64,000 nt of DNA from Flavobacterium weaverense (GCF_003688495.1 NZ_REFH01000010.1:434001-498000); one strand, 5' to 3'; positions 25,323-34,467 are shown, counted from the first letter of the stretch. Notes: a model not told the origin generated them from the sequence alone. Numbers and translations: made by a program.

Positions 25323-26459
25323 TTATTCTAATTTCTGAAAGAAAAAAAGTTCGTGCTTCGGTAGTAATTCAGGATGAAATATTTTAATTAGATCTTTTAG
25401 CACCCAATCTGGGCGTGTTGGCGACCATTCAAAATACACAATTCCTCCTTTTAAACCTTTCTTTACGCTATACGAATATACTTTTTTATTCTTAAAAGAA
25501 TCAAATTCCTTATAATGTGGATTACTATCCTCCATCTGTTTTAAAGAGGAAAAATCTCCAGGGCTAACCCAGAATTCGGCACTTTTAGCTTGATCTAATA
25601 CGGTTTCAAATGGCAAAGTTAAACTTCCAGTTCCTTTAGTATTTGACCATAAATAGTTTGATTGTGCGTCTTTCATAAATAGTGCTGCCCAACTTTCGCC
25701 TTGTGGAACGTACCATTGCTCTTGATACATCGCTCCGCTTAAAACAGTAGGTTTTGAAAGCGCTTTTTTGGCTAAAGCCAAAGTGCTATTGTATTCTTTT
25801 TCGATTTCAGTGAAGATTTCATTTGCTTTATTGTCCAATCCGTATAACGCACCGAAAAACTTGATCCATTCTGCTTTTCCAAGTGGTGATTGCTCGGTCC
25901 AGTCGCCATTAAAAATTACTTTTAAACCACTTTTTTGTAAATTGTCAACGGTGGGATTACTATTGCTCAAACCAAAACTAACTATTAAATCCGGTGCCAT
26001 ATCGATAAGCACTTCGGTATTAAGTGATTCATTTTTTCCAACTTCTCTAACTTTCCCAGAATCAATTAATTTTCTTGTTAGTGCAGATGAAATATAATCT
26101 GTGTTTGGAAATCCAACTAATGTTTTTTCGACACCTAACATTTCTAAGGCTGGAATGTGAGTAGTTGAGGTTACTACGATCGATTTTAAGGGGATTGGTA
26201 TGACAGGAAATTGCTTCAAACTATCTGGAATAATTCCGTCTTTTTCTTGTAAAATATAATTGAAATTTTCTTTGGCTCCAGGCCAAGGCTTTGTTATTTT
26301 AAGTATCGAAAAACCTTTGTATTTGTAAATTTCAAGTCCTTTAGCGTATAAGATTTCGTTTTTTACTGCAACTGTGTTTTCAGCACTAGTTTCTTTTTTA
26401 CATTGGACGAATAGCAAAAAGATAAGAAAAAAGTAAATTGTATTTTTAACGAATTTCAT
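25323..26459 (-). CDS. btuF: Lipoprotein solute-binding protein of the cobalamin ABC importer
   Basis: A 378-residue helical-backbone binding protein of the BtuF/FepB class. A lipoprotein signal is visible (FFLIFLLFVQCKKE), so it is anchored by C19 or so. The domain has VVTSTTHIPALEMLG, DLIVSFGLSN and a C-terminal lobe with SWAALFMKDAQSNYLW. The ATG at 26459 is preferred because the signal peptide begins there; an open frame extends 13 codons further. Upstream, on the minus strand, lies ACTATACTTTTG, an approximate -7 element. Cobalamin as ligand is inferred from neighbours. Confidence 0.85.
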   Translation of the reverse strand: MKFVKNTIYFFLIFLLFVQCKKETSAENTVAVKNEILYAKGLEIYKYKGFSILKITKPWPGAKENFNYILQEKDGIIPDSLKQFPVIPIPLKSIVVTSTTHIPALEMLGVEKTLVGFPNTDYISSALTRKLIDSGKVREVGKNESLNTEVLIDMAPDLIVSFGLSNSNPTVDNLQKSGLKVIFNGDWTEQSPLGKAEWIKFFGALYGLDNKANEIFTEIEKEYNSTLALAKKALSKPTVLSGAMYQEQWYVPQGESWAALFMKDAQSNYLWSNTKGTGSLTLPFETVLDQAKSAEFWVSPGDFSSLKQMEDSNPHYKEFDSFKNKKVYSYSVKKGLKGGIVYFEWSPTRPDWVLKDLIKIFHPELLPKHELFFFQKLE

Positions 26460-26571
26460 AAAGCAATTTTTTTTTACAAAAGTATAGTTTTGTTTCAATA
26501 AAAAAACTGCTGTGTGATATTAGGCACTTATTTTCTACTATCGATAGCGTAACTTTGACAAAAAATAAATC

Positions 26572-26691
26572 ATGAGAGACAATTCAAATACCTTCATATA
26601 TATCGTTGCCGGTGTTATCATATTGCACTTTATAGTTGGTTTCGCTTATTTAGTTTATAAATTAACTAAGAAGGAAGATAAGAGTAAATAA
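26572..26691 (+). CDS. Small single-pass membrane protein (39 residues)
   Basis: A 39-residue reading frame encodes a short polar start, one membrane helix (FIYIVAGVIILHFIVGFAYL) and a lysine-rich tail (LTKKEDKSK), the classic shape of small membrane proteins. A perfect -7 element TAACTTTG (26550-26557) lies 14 bases before its ATG. It sits between the divergent cobalamin transport units. No function is known. Short length keeps certainty moderate. Confidence 0.6.
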   Translation: MRDNSNTFIYIVAGVIILHFIVGFAYLVYKLTKKEDKSK

Positions 26692-26776
26692 ATAGTTTAA
26701 ATAACTGTTTACTAGAATTTTAAGTGAGTTTAAATTTATAATCCTTGTTCTTTAACCTTACATTGTTTTATTTTTC

Positions 26777-26784
26777 TACCTTTG
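26777..26784 (+). promoter_or_regulatory. Promoter -7 element of the cobalamin riboswitch transcript
   Basis: TACCTTTG fits TAnnTTTG and is placed about 12 bases before the start of the riboswitch. A -33 TTG at ideal spacing was not found. Confidence 0.5.
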
Positions 26785-26795
26785 CACCCGAATTA

Positions 26796-26962
26796 AGGTT
26801 GTATTTTGTTTTATGCAAAACACATTAAAAGGGAATTAGGTTTAAAACCTAAGCTGTTCCCGCAACTGTACGCTATTAAGCTTGTTGTTATCTACAAAAC
26901 CACTGTCACGCCTTGCGCGATGGGAAGGTAAACAACAAGACGCAAGCCAGGAGACCTGCCTT
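26796..26962 (+). ncRNA. Cobalamin (B12) riboswitch
   Basis: The conserved core is plain: AAAGGGAATTAGG (from 26828), GCTGTTCCCGCAACTGTA (26853-26870), CCACTG followed by a variable arm, GGGAAGG near 26921, and CCAGGAGACCTGCC (26947-26960). This is the adenosylcobalamin-type riboswitch. It precedes the BtuB-like receptor gene; bound B12 would lower expression. A later hairpin, GAACTTT-N7-AAGGTTC (about 26980-27000), directly before the ATG may be the expression platform. Confidence 0.95.
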
Positions 26963-27007
26963 ATTTCTTAACTAATATCGAACTTTCGGGAAAAAGGTTC
27001 AGAAATT

Positions 27008-28843
27008 ATGGCAACTAAAAAATTTCTTCTTTCTTGCATTTTGTTATTTGGTCAACTTATTGTTGCTCAAAATAGTACAGCAGTACCTTTAAATGAAGTT
27101 ATAGTATCTGATAACCAACTCAAGAATTTTACTGACTCACAATCTGTTCTTAAACTGAACGATTCGATCATTAGTAAAAATCAATCTTCTCTGACTTCAC
27201 TTTTAAACTACAATTCGGTAATTTATTTTAAAGAAAATGGTTTGGGAATGGTTTCTTCACCGTCTTTCAGAGGAACCACAGCACAGCAAACTGCCGTAAT
27301 ATGGAACGGCATTAATATCAATTCGCAATTATTAGGGCAAACCGACTTCAATACGATTTCGACGAGAGGCTACAATTCAATAGATATTAAAGCGGGTGGA
27401 GGAAGTGTAATTTACGGAAGTGGCGCAATAGGAGGGACGATCCATTTGAATAATGACTTGAAATTTAAAAACACTTTCAAAAATAATCTAGAAGTATACT
27501 ACGGCGACTTTAATACGCTGAGCGCAGTTTACGGAATTACAGCTGCAACAAACAAATGGAGCGTAAATGCAAGTTTAACTAGAAACAGTTCCGATAATGA
27601 TTTTAAATTTGTTGGTCAAGAGGATAGAAATGTCAATGGACAGTATTACAATAATAATTTAAGTACAGCAATAGGGTACAAGATTAACGCTAAAAATAGT
27701 ATTAAGTTTTACAGTGAACTTTATGATGGCGAACGACATTTTTCATTAACGTCACCATACGCAGTCAAAACAAAGTATCAGGACTTCAATACCAGAAATT
27801 TAGTGACATGGACGAGCATTGTAGGGAATTCTACTTCCAATTTGAAAGTAGCTTATATCACTGAACATTACAACTACTTTGAGGATATCGATACTAAAGA
27901 ATATGAGTCGGGTGGAGTAAATAGTTTTATTGCAAAATATGACTTTCTCTATGCTTTTACTCCAAAAATGATTCTCAACACAATTGTAGATTACAATAAA
28001 AGTAAAGGTATTGGATCTGGCATCGGGACGGAAAGCAGAGAAATAGGAGGCGTAAGTGTTTTATTAAAACATAGCCTTACCGAAAGATGGAATTACGAAC
28101 TCAGTTTTCGAAAAGAAATCTCCGACGTTTATAAGAGTCCAATTCTTTTTTCAGCGGGATCAAAGTTTGATTTTTCGAAATTATATCAGTTGAAACTTAA
28201 CGTATCACGCAATTACAGAACGCCCACATTTAACGATTTATATTGGTTAGGAAGCGGTAACCTTGATTTGAAACCAGAAAACTCGTATCAGGTAGAAGTG
28301 AGTAATGATTTCCAATACAAAGATTTTACTTTATCCGCTAATGCTTACTCTTCTAAAATCGATAATATGATTCGCTGGTTACCTAATAACAGTGGTAATT
28401 GGTCTCCTGTAAATACAGATAAGGTCTCTATTTATGGTGCAGAAGCGTTGTTAGGTTGGCAAAAACATTTTAATAAACATTCTGTAGGTTTTAATGGAAC
28501 GTATTCATACACCGTTTCTACCGATGACAAAAATGATAAACAATTATTTTATGTTCCTTATCATAAAATGACAGCATCCTCCTCTTACGCATATAAAAAC
28601 TTTGCGCTGTACTATCAATTTATGTTTATTGGCGAAGTTTTCACAACATCTGATAATGATCCTAATACTATTTTAACTGATTATAATGTTTCAAATATAG
28701 GAATGGATTATAATTTCAGTAAAAAAGATATATTTAAAATTGGCTTTAAAATAGCCAATGTCTGGAACGAAAAATATGAAAGCCTTCCTAGTCGTATGAT
28801 GCCCGGAAGGAATTTAACTCTTTATTTAACCCTTAATTATTAA
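27008..28843 (+). CDS. btuB: TonB-dependent cobalamin receptor
   Basis: A 611-residue outer-membrane TonB-dependent receptor. A signal peptide (FLLSCILLFGQLIVAQ) is followed by a plug domain (SPSFRGTTAQQTAVIWNGI, then IKAGGGSVIYGSGAIGG) and a beta-barrel with NYRTPTFNDLYWLGSGNLDLKPE. The C-terminus ends in a tyrosine strand (LYLTLNY). It would import cobalamin across the outer membrane. The B12 riboswitch upstream is strong support for the substrate. It is four bases from the BtuG-like gene. Confidence 0.92.
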   Translation: MATKKFLLSCILLFGQLIVAQNSTAVPLNEVIVSDNQLKNFTDSQSVLKLNDSIISKNQSSLTSLLNYNSVIYFKENGLGMVSSPSFRGTTAQQTAVIWNGININSQLLGQTDFNTISTRGYNSIDIKAGGGSVIYGSGAIGGTIHLNNDLKFKNTFKNNLEVYYGDFNTLSAVYGITAATNKWSVNASLTRNSSDNDFKFVGQEDRNVNGQYYNNNLSTAIGYKINAKNSIKFYSELYDGERHFSLTSPYAVKTKYQDFNTRNLVTWTSIVGNSTSNLKVAYITEHYNYFEDIDTKEYESGGVNSFIAKYDFLYAFTPKMILNTIVDYNKSKGIGSGIGTESREIGGVSVLLKHSLTERWNYELSFRKEISDVYKSPILFSAGSKFDFSKLYQLKLNVSRNYRTPTFNDLYWLGSGNLDLKPENSYQVEVSNDFQYKDFTLSANAYSSKIDNMIRWLPNNSGNWSPVNTDKVSIYGAEALLGWQKHFNKHSVGFNGTYSYTVSTDDKNDKQLFYVPYHKMTASSSYAYKNFALYYQFMFIGEVFTTSDNDPNTILTDYNVSNIGMDYNFSKKDIFKIGFKIANVWNEKYESLPSRMMPGRNLTLYLTLNY

Positions 28844-28846
28844 ACA

Positions 28847-29875
28847 ATGAAATTTAAAAATGTTTTTTTAGGAATTTTCGCAAGTGCTTTATTACTTGCT
28901 TCTTGTAGTAATGATGATGCCACTGATAATAATGTTCCTTTAGGAGCATATGATAATGGAGTTCTTGTTTTGAATGAAGGTAACTTTGGTACACCAAATG
29001 CTTCTGTTTCATATATTTCTAATGATTTTACAGTAGTAAATAATATTTTTGGCATAGAAAACAGCGATAAAAAATTAGGGGATGTAGCGCAATCACTAAG
29101 TTTTTCAGACGATAAAGCATTTATTGTACTAAACAATTCAAATGTGGTTGAAGTAGTAAATAGATATACTTTTAAAAGTATAGCAACTATTACAGATCAA
29201 CTTAAAAACCCTCGTTACAGTGTTGTTTTAAACAATAAATTGTATGTGACCAATTCGAAAACTAAAGCAGTAACGGTTTATGATGCAAAAACGTACAGTT
29301 ATTTAGAAACTATTGTGATTAATAAAACATCAGAGAAAATAATTACTGCTAATGGTAAATTATATGTTACTAATGGTGCTTTTGGAAGTGGAAGTAATGT
29401 CACGGTAATCAATCCATCAAGTAACAATGCTATGAGTACGATCATAGTTGAGAATGGAGTTAATTCAATTGAAGAGAAAAATGGATTTGTTTATGTTTTG
29501 TGTGGTAACAGCACGAAAAGTAAATTATTTAAAATTAATACAACCAATGACACTGCAACTTCTATAGAATCAACTACGTTTACGAAAGCGTTGAATATGG
29601 ATATCGAAGGTGATAAAATATATTATACTAAAGGAACAGGAATTTATGCTATGTCATTAAATGCTACTACTTTCAATGAAACACCATTGTTTTCAGTTGT
29701 TGATAATAATTTTTCTACTTTGTATGGTTTTAGTGTAATAGGAAATAAAATTTATACAGCTGATGCTAATGGATTTACAGCTGCAGGTACTGCAAAAGTA
29801 TTCTCTAATACTGGTACTGAGCTAAAATCGGTTACTGTAGGTTTAGGACCAAATAGTTTCTACGCTAATAATTAA
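28847..29875 (+). CDS. btuG: BtuG-like surface beta-propeller lipoprotein (DUF5074)
   Basis: A 342-residue lipoprotein (signal GIFASALLLASCSNDD) with seven-bladed-propeller-like repeats: VLNEGNFGTPNASVSY, KLYVTNSKTKAVTVYDAKT, KLYVTNGAFGSGSNVTVIN and KIYTADANGF. This is the DUF5074/YncE-like pattern of BtuG, a surface protein of Bacteroides that captures B12 and hands it to BtuB. It shares the riboswitch transcript with btuB. Orthology is inferred from fold pattern and place, so the symbol is tentative. Confidence 0.75.
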   Translation: MKFKNVFLGIFASALLLASCSNDDATDNNVPLGAYDNGVLVLNEGNFGTPNASVSYISNDFTVVNNIFGIENSDKKLGDVAQSLSFSDDKAFIVLNNSNVVEVVNRYTFKSIATITDQLKNPRYSVVLNNKLYVTNSKTKAVTVYDAKTYSYLETIVINKTSEKIITANGKLYVTNGAFGSGSNVTVINPSSNNAMSTIIVENGVNSIEEKNGFVYVLCGNSTKSKLFKINTTNDTATSIESTTFTKALNMDIEGDKIYYTKGTGIYAMSLNATTFNETPLFSVVDNNFSTLYGFSVIGNKIYTADANGFTAAGTAKVFSNTGTELKSVTVGLGPNSFYANN

Positions 29876-29923
29876 AAAAAAATGATAAGGAGTCATTAAT
29901 TCTTCAACCTTATTATTAATATT

Positions 29924-29964
29924 AAAAAAGCACCATTTTTCATTACGAAAAATGGTGCTTTTTT
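29924..29964 (+). terminator. Rho-independent terminator of the btuB-btuG operon
   Basis: AAAAAAGCACCATTTTTC and GAAAAATGGTGCTTTTTT form a perfect 18-base stem with a five-base loop. It is flanked by A- and T-runs, so it can also serve the convergent protease gene. Confidence 0.9.
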
Positions 29965-30045
29965 GGTTTTAATAGCATTTGTATTAAAGTAAAACGTAAT
30001 ACTAAATTAAAAATAGTAATACGATAACTATATAGGAGAGTTTAT

Positions 30046-31497
30046 TTATTCTAAAGCTTTTAAAAGTCCTTCGGGAGCTTTATCAATATACATTTCGTTT
30101 TGGAATCGTGTCATCGATTTAGAGTCTTTAAAAAACTTAAAAGTTTCTGTCGAATTTTGTTTTAACATTCTTCCTGTTCCTGTAATTTTTCCAATTGCAA
30201 CATTTAATAGAGGTTCTGAGCTTTCGCCAAGAGTTCCAAATGTGCTCAAAGTTTCTTTTATTGCAAAATCAGGTTTTAGACCTGTGAAATAATCACCAAA
30301 ACCAACAGAGTTTACAATTTTTAAAACAATTGGTTGCATTGCGTATTTGTGTTTCGGATTTCTATTTTTATCAGTGAAATCAGGAGAGTCGTATAAGGTT
30401 ACAGAACCTACGTTTTTACCAACGGTTAAATCACCAATTTGGATCACATTAATATGAGGCTCTAATCCGTTAATTACTAATTCACTTGCTGATGCAGTTC
30501 CGCTAGCAGTCAATATGTAAACTCTAGTTAAGTTTAAACTGTTAAGTGGTGTAGCTTCAATTGTATCAGTGAAATAATTAAATAATTGAGAAGGATCTTC
30601 TCTTTCAAAATAGGCGTTAATTTTTGAGTTCCATTGTTGCTTAGCAAAAACTTTACCTTTAAATTGACCTGTAATCATACTAGCTAATCGTGTAGCAGTT
30701 AAGACAGATCCTCCACCATTGTATCTTAAATCTAAAACTAAATCTGTTACTCCCTGCGATTTTAAACTTCCAAAAGCATCATTTAACTTGCTGTCAAAAT
30801 CACCATAGAAACCATTGTACATCAAATAACCAATCTTATTTGCTCCAGATGTAATGACTTTATTAATTAAAATTGGATTTTCTGTTAATACTGTTTTTGT
30901 CAATGAAACTGATTTTCCATTGCTTACTACAGTCGTACCATTCAAATCTGCCATATTTAATGTGTAATTCTCATTAGGGCCAAAAAGTAAGGCTGAGTAG
31001 TTACTGGCTGTTAATTGCGTTCCATTGACTGCAGTAAAAATATCACCACGTTTTATATTCTTAGTTGACGCATCAGAATTTGCAATAATGTAACGAACGT
31101 AACCAAATATTTCAGTTTGACTTCCGTTTTTATAACTCAATCCAAATTCAACACCATTATTTTTAGTTGTACCTTGAAGTTGTCCTTCTAACTCTAAGTA
31201 ATCATCTACAATCCAGCTAAATCTATCAATAGACTCATCTACTCTTAAAGCATCAAATAGTTCTTCGGGAACTGGATATTTATTTAAAAAAACGTTTAAA
31301 GCTTTTTGATTGGCAAAGCGATCATCACTTAAATTTGGCACATCTGCTTGCCATAAATAATATTGGTTTAAACCTTTCCAAATAAAATCTTGAACCTCTA
31401 AAGTTGCAGGAGGAGCAACATCATCATTATCTTGACAACTTTGAAAAGTAAAAAGAACTGAAAATAATAAAAACGAAAATAGGAGTGTTTTTTTCAT
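30046..31497 (-). CDS. S41 family peptidase, lipoprotein
   Basis: A 483-residue C-terminal-processing-type protease. A lipoprotein signal (LLFSFLLFSVLFTFQSCQDN) leads to an N-terminal helical part, a PDZ-like domain (KRGDIFTAVNGTQLT) and the S41 catalytic core with LVLDLRYNGGGSVLTATR and the serine motif TASGTASASELVINGL. It would act in the periplasm or at the cell surface. The ATG at 31497 is chosen because the signal peptide begins there. It is divergent from the sigma-factor gene. Confidence 0.9.
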   Translation of the reverse strand: MKKTLLFSFLLFSVLFTFQSCQDNDDVAPPATLEVQDFIWKGLNQYYLWQADVPNLSDDRFANQKALNVFLNKYPVPEELFDALRVDESIDRFSWIVDDYLELEGQLQGTTKNNGVEFGLSYKNGSQTEIFGYVRYIIANSDASTKNIKRGDIFTAVNGTQLTASNYSALLFGPNENYTLNMADLNGTTVVSNGKSVSLTKTVLTENPILINKVITSGANKIGYLMYNGFYGDFDSKLNDAFGSLKSQGVTDLVLDLRYNGGGSVLTATRLASMITGQFKGKVFAKQQWNSKINAYFEREDPSQLFNYFTDTIEATPLNSLNLTRVYILTASGTASASELVINGLEPHINVIQIGDLTVGKNVGSVTLYDSPDFTDKNRNPKHKYAMQPIVLKIVNSVGFGDYFTGLKPDFAIKETLSTFGTLGESSEPLLNVAIGKITGTGRMLKQNSTETFKFFKDSKSMTRFQNEMYIDKAPEGLLKALE

Positions 31498-31620
31498 GTT
31501 TGGGATATCGATATCAATTATAAACGTAAAAATACTAACTTTAGTTTTATTTCCTCTTCTTTGTAACAAAAAGAAATCTGAATCGTCTTAAAATTAGAAT
31601 CACTTTAATAACTACTCTTT

Positions 31621-32130
31621 ATGAACCAAAATGAGTTTATAAGTCTCGTATCGCCATTTAAAGAAAAAGTGTTTAGACTCGCTAAACGTCTATTGATAAG
31701 TAGAGAGGAAGCGGAGGATGCAACTCAGGAGATTTTGGTAAAATTATGGAATAAGAATAGTGACTTATCAACTTTTAAAAGTCTGGAAGCATTTGCTATG
31801 ACAATTACAAAGAATTATTGTCTAGATCAGCTGAAGTCAAAAAGAGCAGGAAATATTACTTTAAATGATACTGATTTTAAAAATAATGATTCGGGATTGG
31901 AGAAAAAAGTAGAGGATTATGATAGTTTGTATTGGGTTGAGAGATGTATTAATAAATTACCAGTGCAACAGCGAATCATTATTCAGCTTCGGGATATAGA
32001 ACAATATGAGTTTGAAGAAATGGCAAAAATATTAGACTTGAGTGAAAGTACAATTAGAGTTTCGCTTTCAAGAGCTAGAAAAGAAGTTAGAGGATTTATG
32101 ATAAAAGCACACAATTATGGAATCAAATAG
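31621..32130 (+). CDS. ECF-type RNA polymerase sigma factor
   Basis: A 169-residue sigma-70 of the extracytoplasmic-function group. Region 2 is visible as AKRLLISREEAEDATQEILVKLWN and region 4 as LPVQQRIIIQLRDIEQYEFEEMAKILDLSESTIRVSLSRARKEV, shown here in part. Region 2.4 contains FKSLEAFAMTITKNYCLDQLKSK. It overlaps the anti-sigma-like gene by 14 bases. Its regulon cannot be read directly; the following DUF4252 genes are probable targets. Confidence 0.92.
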   Translation: MNQNEFISLVSPFKEKVFRLAKRLLISREEAEDATQEILVKLWNKNSDLSTFKSLEAFAMTITKNYCLDQLKSKRAGNITLNDTDFKNNDSGLEKKVEDYDSLYWVERCINKLPVQQRIIIQLRDIEQYEFEEMAKILDLSESTIRVSLSRARKEVRGFMIKAHNYGIK

Positions 32131-32614
32131 AGTCGAAGCGCTGCTGCAGAAATATTTTGATGGAGAAACCTCGATTGATGAAGAAATAGAGTTAAAGGAA
32201 TATTTTTCTTCTAATCAAGTGGCCTCTCATCTAACGGAACATAAACCTTTATTTCAGCATTTAGCGAATGCAAAAAACCAACAGTCTACAAATACAGAAT
32301 ATGAATTTAAAATGAACAAAGATCAAAAGATTATTAAAAAGAGAAATTTTTATTGGCTTTCAATTGCCGCTTCTATGCTTATTTTGTTAGGAGTGGGATC
32401 CTACTTATTTTACGCATCGGATAACAGAATTGACAATGACGAACTAGGAACTTACGATGATCCTAAAGTTGCTTTTGAAGAAACACAGAAAGCGTTGTCG
32501 TTGCTATCTCTCAAAGTAAATGTTGGCATAGAAAGTGTACAGTATATCGAAGAATATCAAAACACAAAAAACAGGATATTTAGAAGTTCTAAAAATAATT
32601 CTCAAGGGCTGTAA
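32117..32614 (+). CDS. Probable anti-sigma factor (single-pass membrane protein)
   Basis: A 165-residue protein with an N-terminal cytoplasmic part (VEALLQKYFDGETSIDEEIELKEYF), one membrane helix (YWLSIAASMLILLGVGSYLFY) and an outer tail. The FDGETS-type opening and the 14-base overlap with the sigma gene are typical of Bacteroidota anti-sigma partners. No zinc anti-sigma motif is seen. Function is inferred from context. Confidence 0.75.
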   Translation: MESNRVEALLQKYFDGETSIDEEIELKEYFSSNQVASHLTEHKPLFQHLANAKNQQSTNTEYEFKMNKDQKIIKKRNFYWLSIAASMLILLGVGSYLFYASDNRIDNDELGTYDDPKVAFEETQKALSLLSLKVNVGIESVQYIEEYQNTKNRIFRSSKNNSQGL

Positions 32615-32686
32615 AGCTTCTTGATAATCAAGGGCAATATTAATAGTTGCAGTAATTACTTTAAATAATACTAATAAATTTATAAA

Positions 32687-33289
32687 ATGAAATCAATCAA
32701 TCAAAATGCGAGCTTTTCTGGGAAAGCACAACAAAAAACACTAAACAGTAAATTCAGTTTTGGAAAGGCTTTTTTTCTAACACTATTATTTGCTATGGCT
32801 TCGACTGTAACTTTTGCGCAATCAGCTTTCGATAAATTCGACGGTCAAGATGATGTCACTTCAATTATTGTCAATAAAAAAATGTTTGATTTAATGAGTA
32901 AGGTTAAAGTAGATGCTTCTGATAAAGAGACACAACAATATCTTAGTCTGATTAAAAAATTAGATAATTTAAAAGTGTTTACCACAAAGAACGCAAAAGT
33001 TGAAGGTGAAATGCGACTAGTTGCTGATAAGTATATTAAAACAGCTGGTTTAGAAGAGTTGATGCGTGTAAATGAAAATGGAAGAAATGTCAAAATTTTA
33101 GTGAAGTCTGGAACAACTGATTCTCAAATCAGGGAATTATTAATGTTCATCGAAGGAGCTAAAAATACAGATAGCGTATTAATGTCATTAACTGGTAATT
33201 TTGACCTGAACGAAATTTCTATTCTTACGGATAAAATGAGAATTCCAGGCGGTGAAGACTTGAAGAAAGCGACAAAAGGTAAAAAATAA
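32687..33289 (+). CDS. DUF4252 family exported protein
   Basis: A 200-residue exported protein of the DUF4252 family. A signal peptide ends near FAMASTVTFAQ; the mature part has FDKFDGQDDVTSIIVNKKMFDLMSKV and a LMFIEGAKNTDSVLMSLTGNFDLNEI end. DUF4252 genes commonly follow an ECF sigma and anti-sigma pair in Bacteroidota; their role is unknown. The second DUF4252 gene starts four bases later. Confidence 0.82.
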   Translation: MKSINQNASFSGKAQQKTLNSKFSFGKAFFLTLLFAMASTVTFAQSAFDKFDGQDDVTSIIVNKKMFDLMSKVKVDASDKETQQYLSLIKKLDNLKVFTTKNAKVEGEMRLVADKYIKTAGLEELMRVNENGRNVKILVKSGTTDSQIRELLMFIEGAKNTDSVLMSLTGNFDLNEISILTDKMRIPGGEDLKKATKGKK

Positions 33290-33293
33290 TACT

Positions 33294-33827
33294 ATGAAAG
33301 CACTAAACATAATCGTACTGTTTTTTAGTTTATTTTTAATTAGTTGTAATTCAGAGCCAAGTTTGCAAAAGTATTTTGTGGAAAATACTGAAAATAAAAA
33401 CTTTATAGCGTTAGATGTATCTCCGGAGATATTAAACGTCGACAAGAATAAGTTATCAGTTGCTCAAACCGCTGCTTTGAAATCATTTGAGAAAATGAAT
33501 GTTTTAGCTTTTAAACTTACGGACACAAATAAAGCAGAGTTTGAAGTAGAGCGTGCAAAGGTTGATTTAATTTTAAAAGATAAAAAATACCAGCAATTGA
33601 TGAAATTTGGCTCTGGTAAAGAAGGTGGTTCTGTTAGTTTTGTTGGAACTGATGACCATATAAAAGAGTTTGTTTTCTATGCTAATAAAAAAGAAAATGG
33701 TTTTGCCGTAGTTCGAATTTTAGGAAAAGATATGAATCCAACAGACGTTATGACGATGTTAAGCGTTTTGCAACATTCAAATATTGATCTAGAGCAATTG
33801 AAACCATTGCAGCAGTTAATGAAATAA
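33294..33827 (+). CDS. DUF4252 family lipoprotein
   Basis: A 177-residue lipoprotein (NIIVLFFSLFLISCNSE) with a DUF4252-like mature part: FIALDVSPEILNVDKNKLS, LMKFGSGKEGGSVSFVGTD and VVRILGKDMNPTDVMTMLSVL. It is the paralogue of the gene just before it and lies in the same operon. The function is unknown. A strong terminator follows. Confidence 0.8.
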   Translation: MKALNIIVLFFSLFLISCNSEPSLQKYFVENTENKNFIALDVSPEILNVDKNKLSVAQTAALKSFEKMNVLAFKLTDTNKAEFEVERAKVDLILKDKKYQQLMKFGSGKEGGSVSFVGTDDHIKEFVFYANKKENGFAVVRILGKDMNPTDVMTMLSVLQHSNIDLEQLKPLQQLMK

Positions 33828-33868
33828 TTTTATTAATAAGTATTTATCGATTAAAAATATATTATGAC

Positions 33869-33906
33869 AAAAGCGTCTTGAAATTTACTCAAGACGCTTT
33901 TGTTTT
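33869..33906 (+). terminator. Rho-independent terminator of the sigma/DUF4252 operon
   Basis: AAAAGCGTCTTGA and TCAAGACGCTTTT form a perfect 13-base stem with a seven-base loop and a T-rich tail, 42 bases after the last DUF4252 gene. Confidence 0.9.
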
Positions 33907-33960
33907 TAATAGATTGCCGCAATTATTTTTAGATGATTGAACTTTAGAAGTTTTACAATA

Positions 33961-34467
33961 TTATTTACAAAACATGTTTTTGTTTTTTATGGCACTCTGA
34001 CTACCATATTGAATTGCTTTAGCAAAGTCAGCACACGCATTTTTCTTATTTTTGAGATGAAAATTAGAAAGACCTCTTAGATTATAAGCAATATAATCTT
34101 TGGCATTTAATTCTATCGATACTGTGCAGTCAGTAATAGTACTAGCATAATCTTTAGCCTTATAATTTAAATCAGCTCTTGTTGTGTAAGCATCTCCTTT
34201 AGATGGTTCTATTTTTATTGTTGTATTAACATCAGCTAAAGCGCCTTTGACATCTCCCAGCTTTTGTTTCAGAAGTGCTCTATTTAAATACGCTTCAGCA
34301 AACAAAGGATCGATGCGAATAGCTTTTGTGTAATCATCAATCGCTCCTTTAGTATTTCCAGTTTCTGATTTTTTTAAAGCTTTATCGAAAAGATCGTAGG
34401 CAGCTGGACTTTGGCTCCACGAAACGACGGAGCACAATAATAATGCGAGAACAAATTGTTTCTTCAT
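33961..34467 (-). CDS. Exported tetratricopeptide-repeat protein
   Basis: A 168-residue protein with a signal peptide (KKQFVLALLLCSVVSWSQS) and about three TPR units: KGAIDDYTKAIRIDPLFAEAYL, KGALADVNTTIKIEPSKGDAY and ASTITDCTVSIELNAKDYIAY, with a fourth partial unit. TPRs bind other proteins; no catalytic domain is present. It is alone on its strand and ends close to the convergent DUF4252 terminator. Confidence 0.8.
   Translation of the reverse strand: MKKQFVLALLLCSVVSWSQSPAAYDLFDKALKKSETGNTKGAIDDYTKAIRIDPLFAEAYLNRALLKQKLGDVKGALADVNTTIKIEPSKGDAYTTRADLNYKAKDYASTITDCTVSIELNAKDYIAYNLRGLSNFHLKNKKNACADFAKAIQYGSQSAIKNKNMFCK

Noticed and set aside
23508-26459. A siderophore rather than cobalamin ABC importer
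   Set aside because: The family allows it, but the adjacent cobalamin riboswitch with BtuB- and BtuG-like genes makes cobalamin the better reading; not fully excluded.
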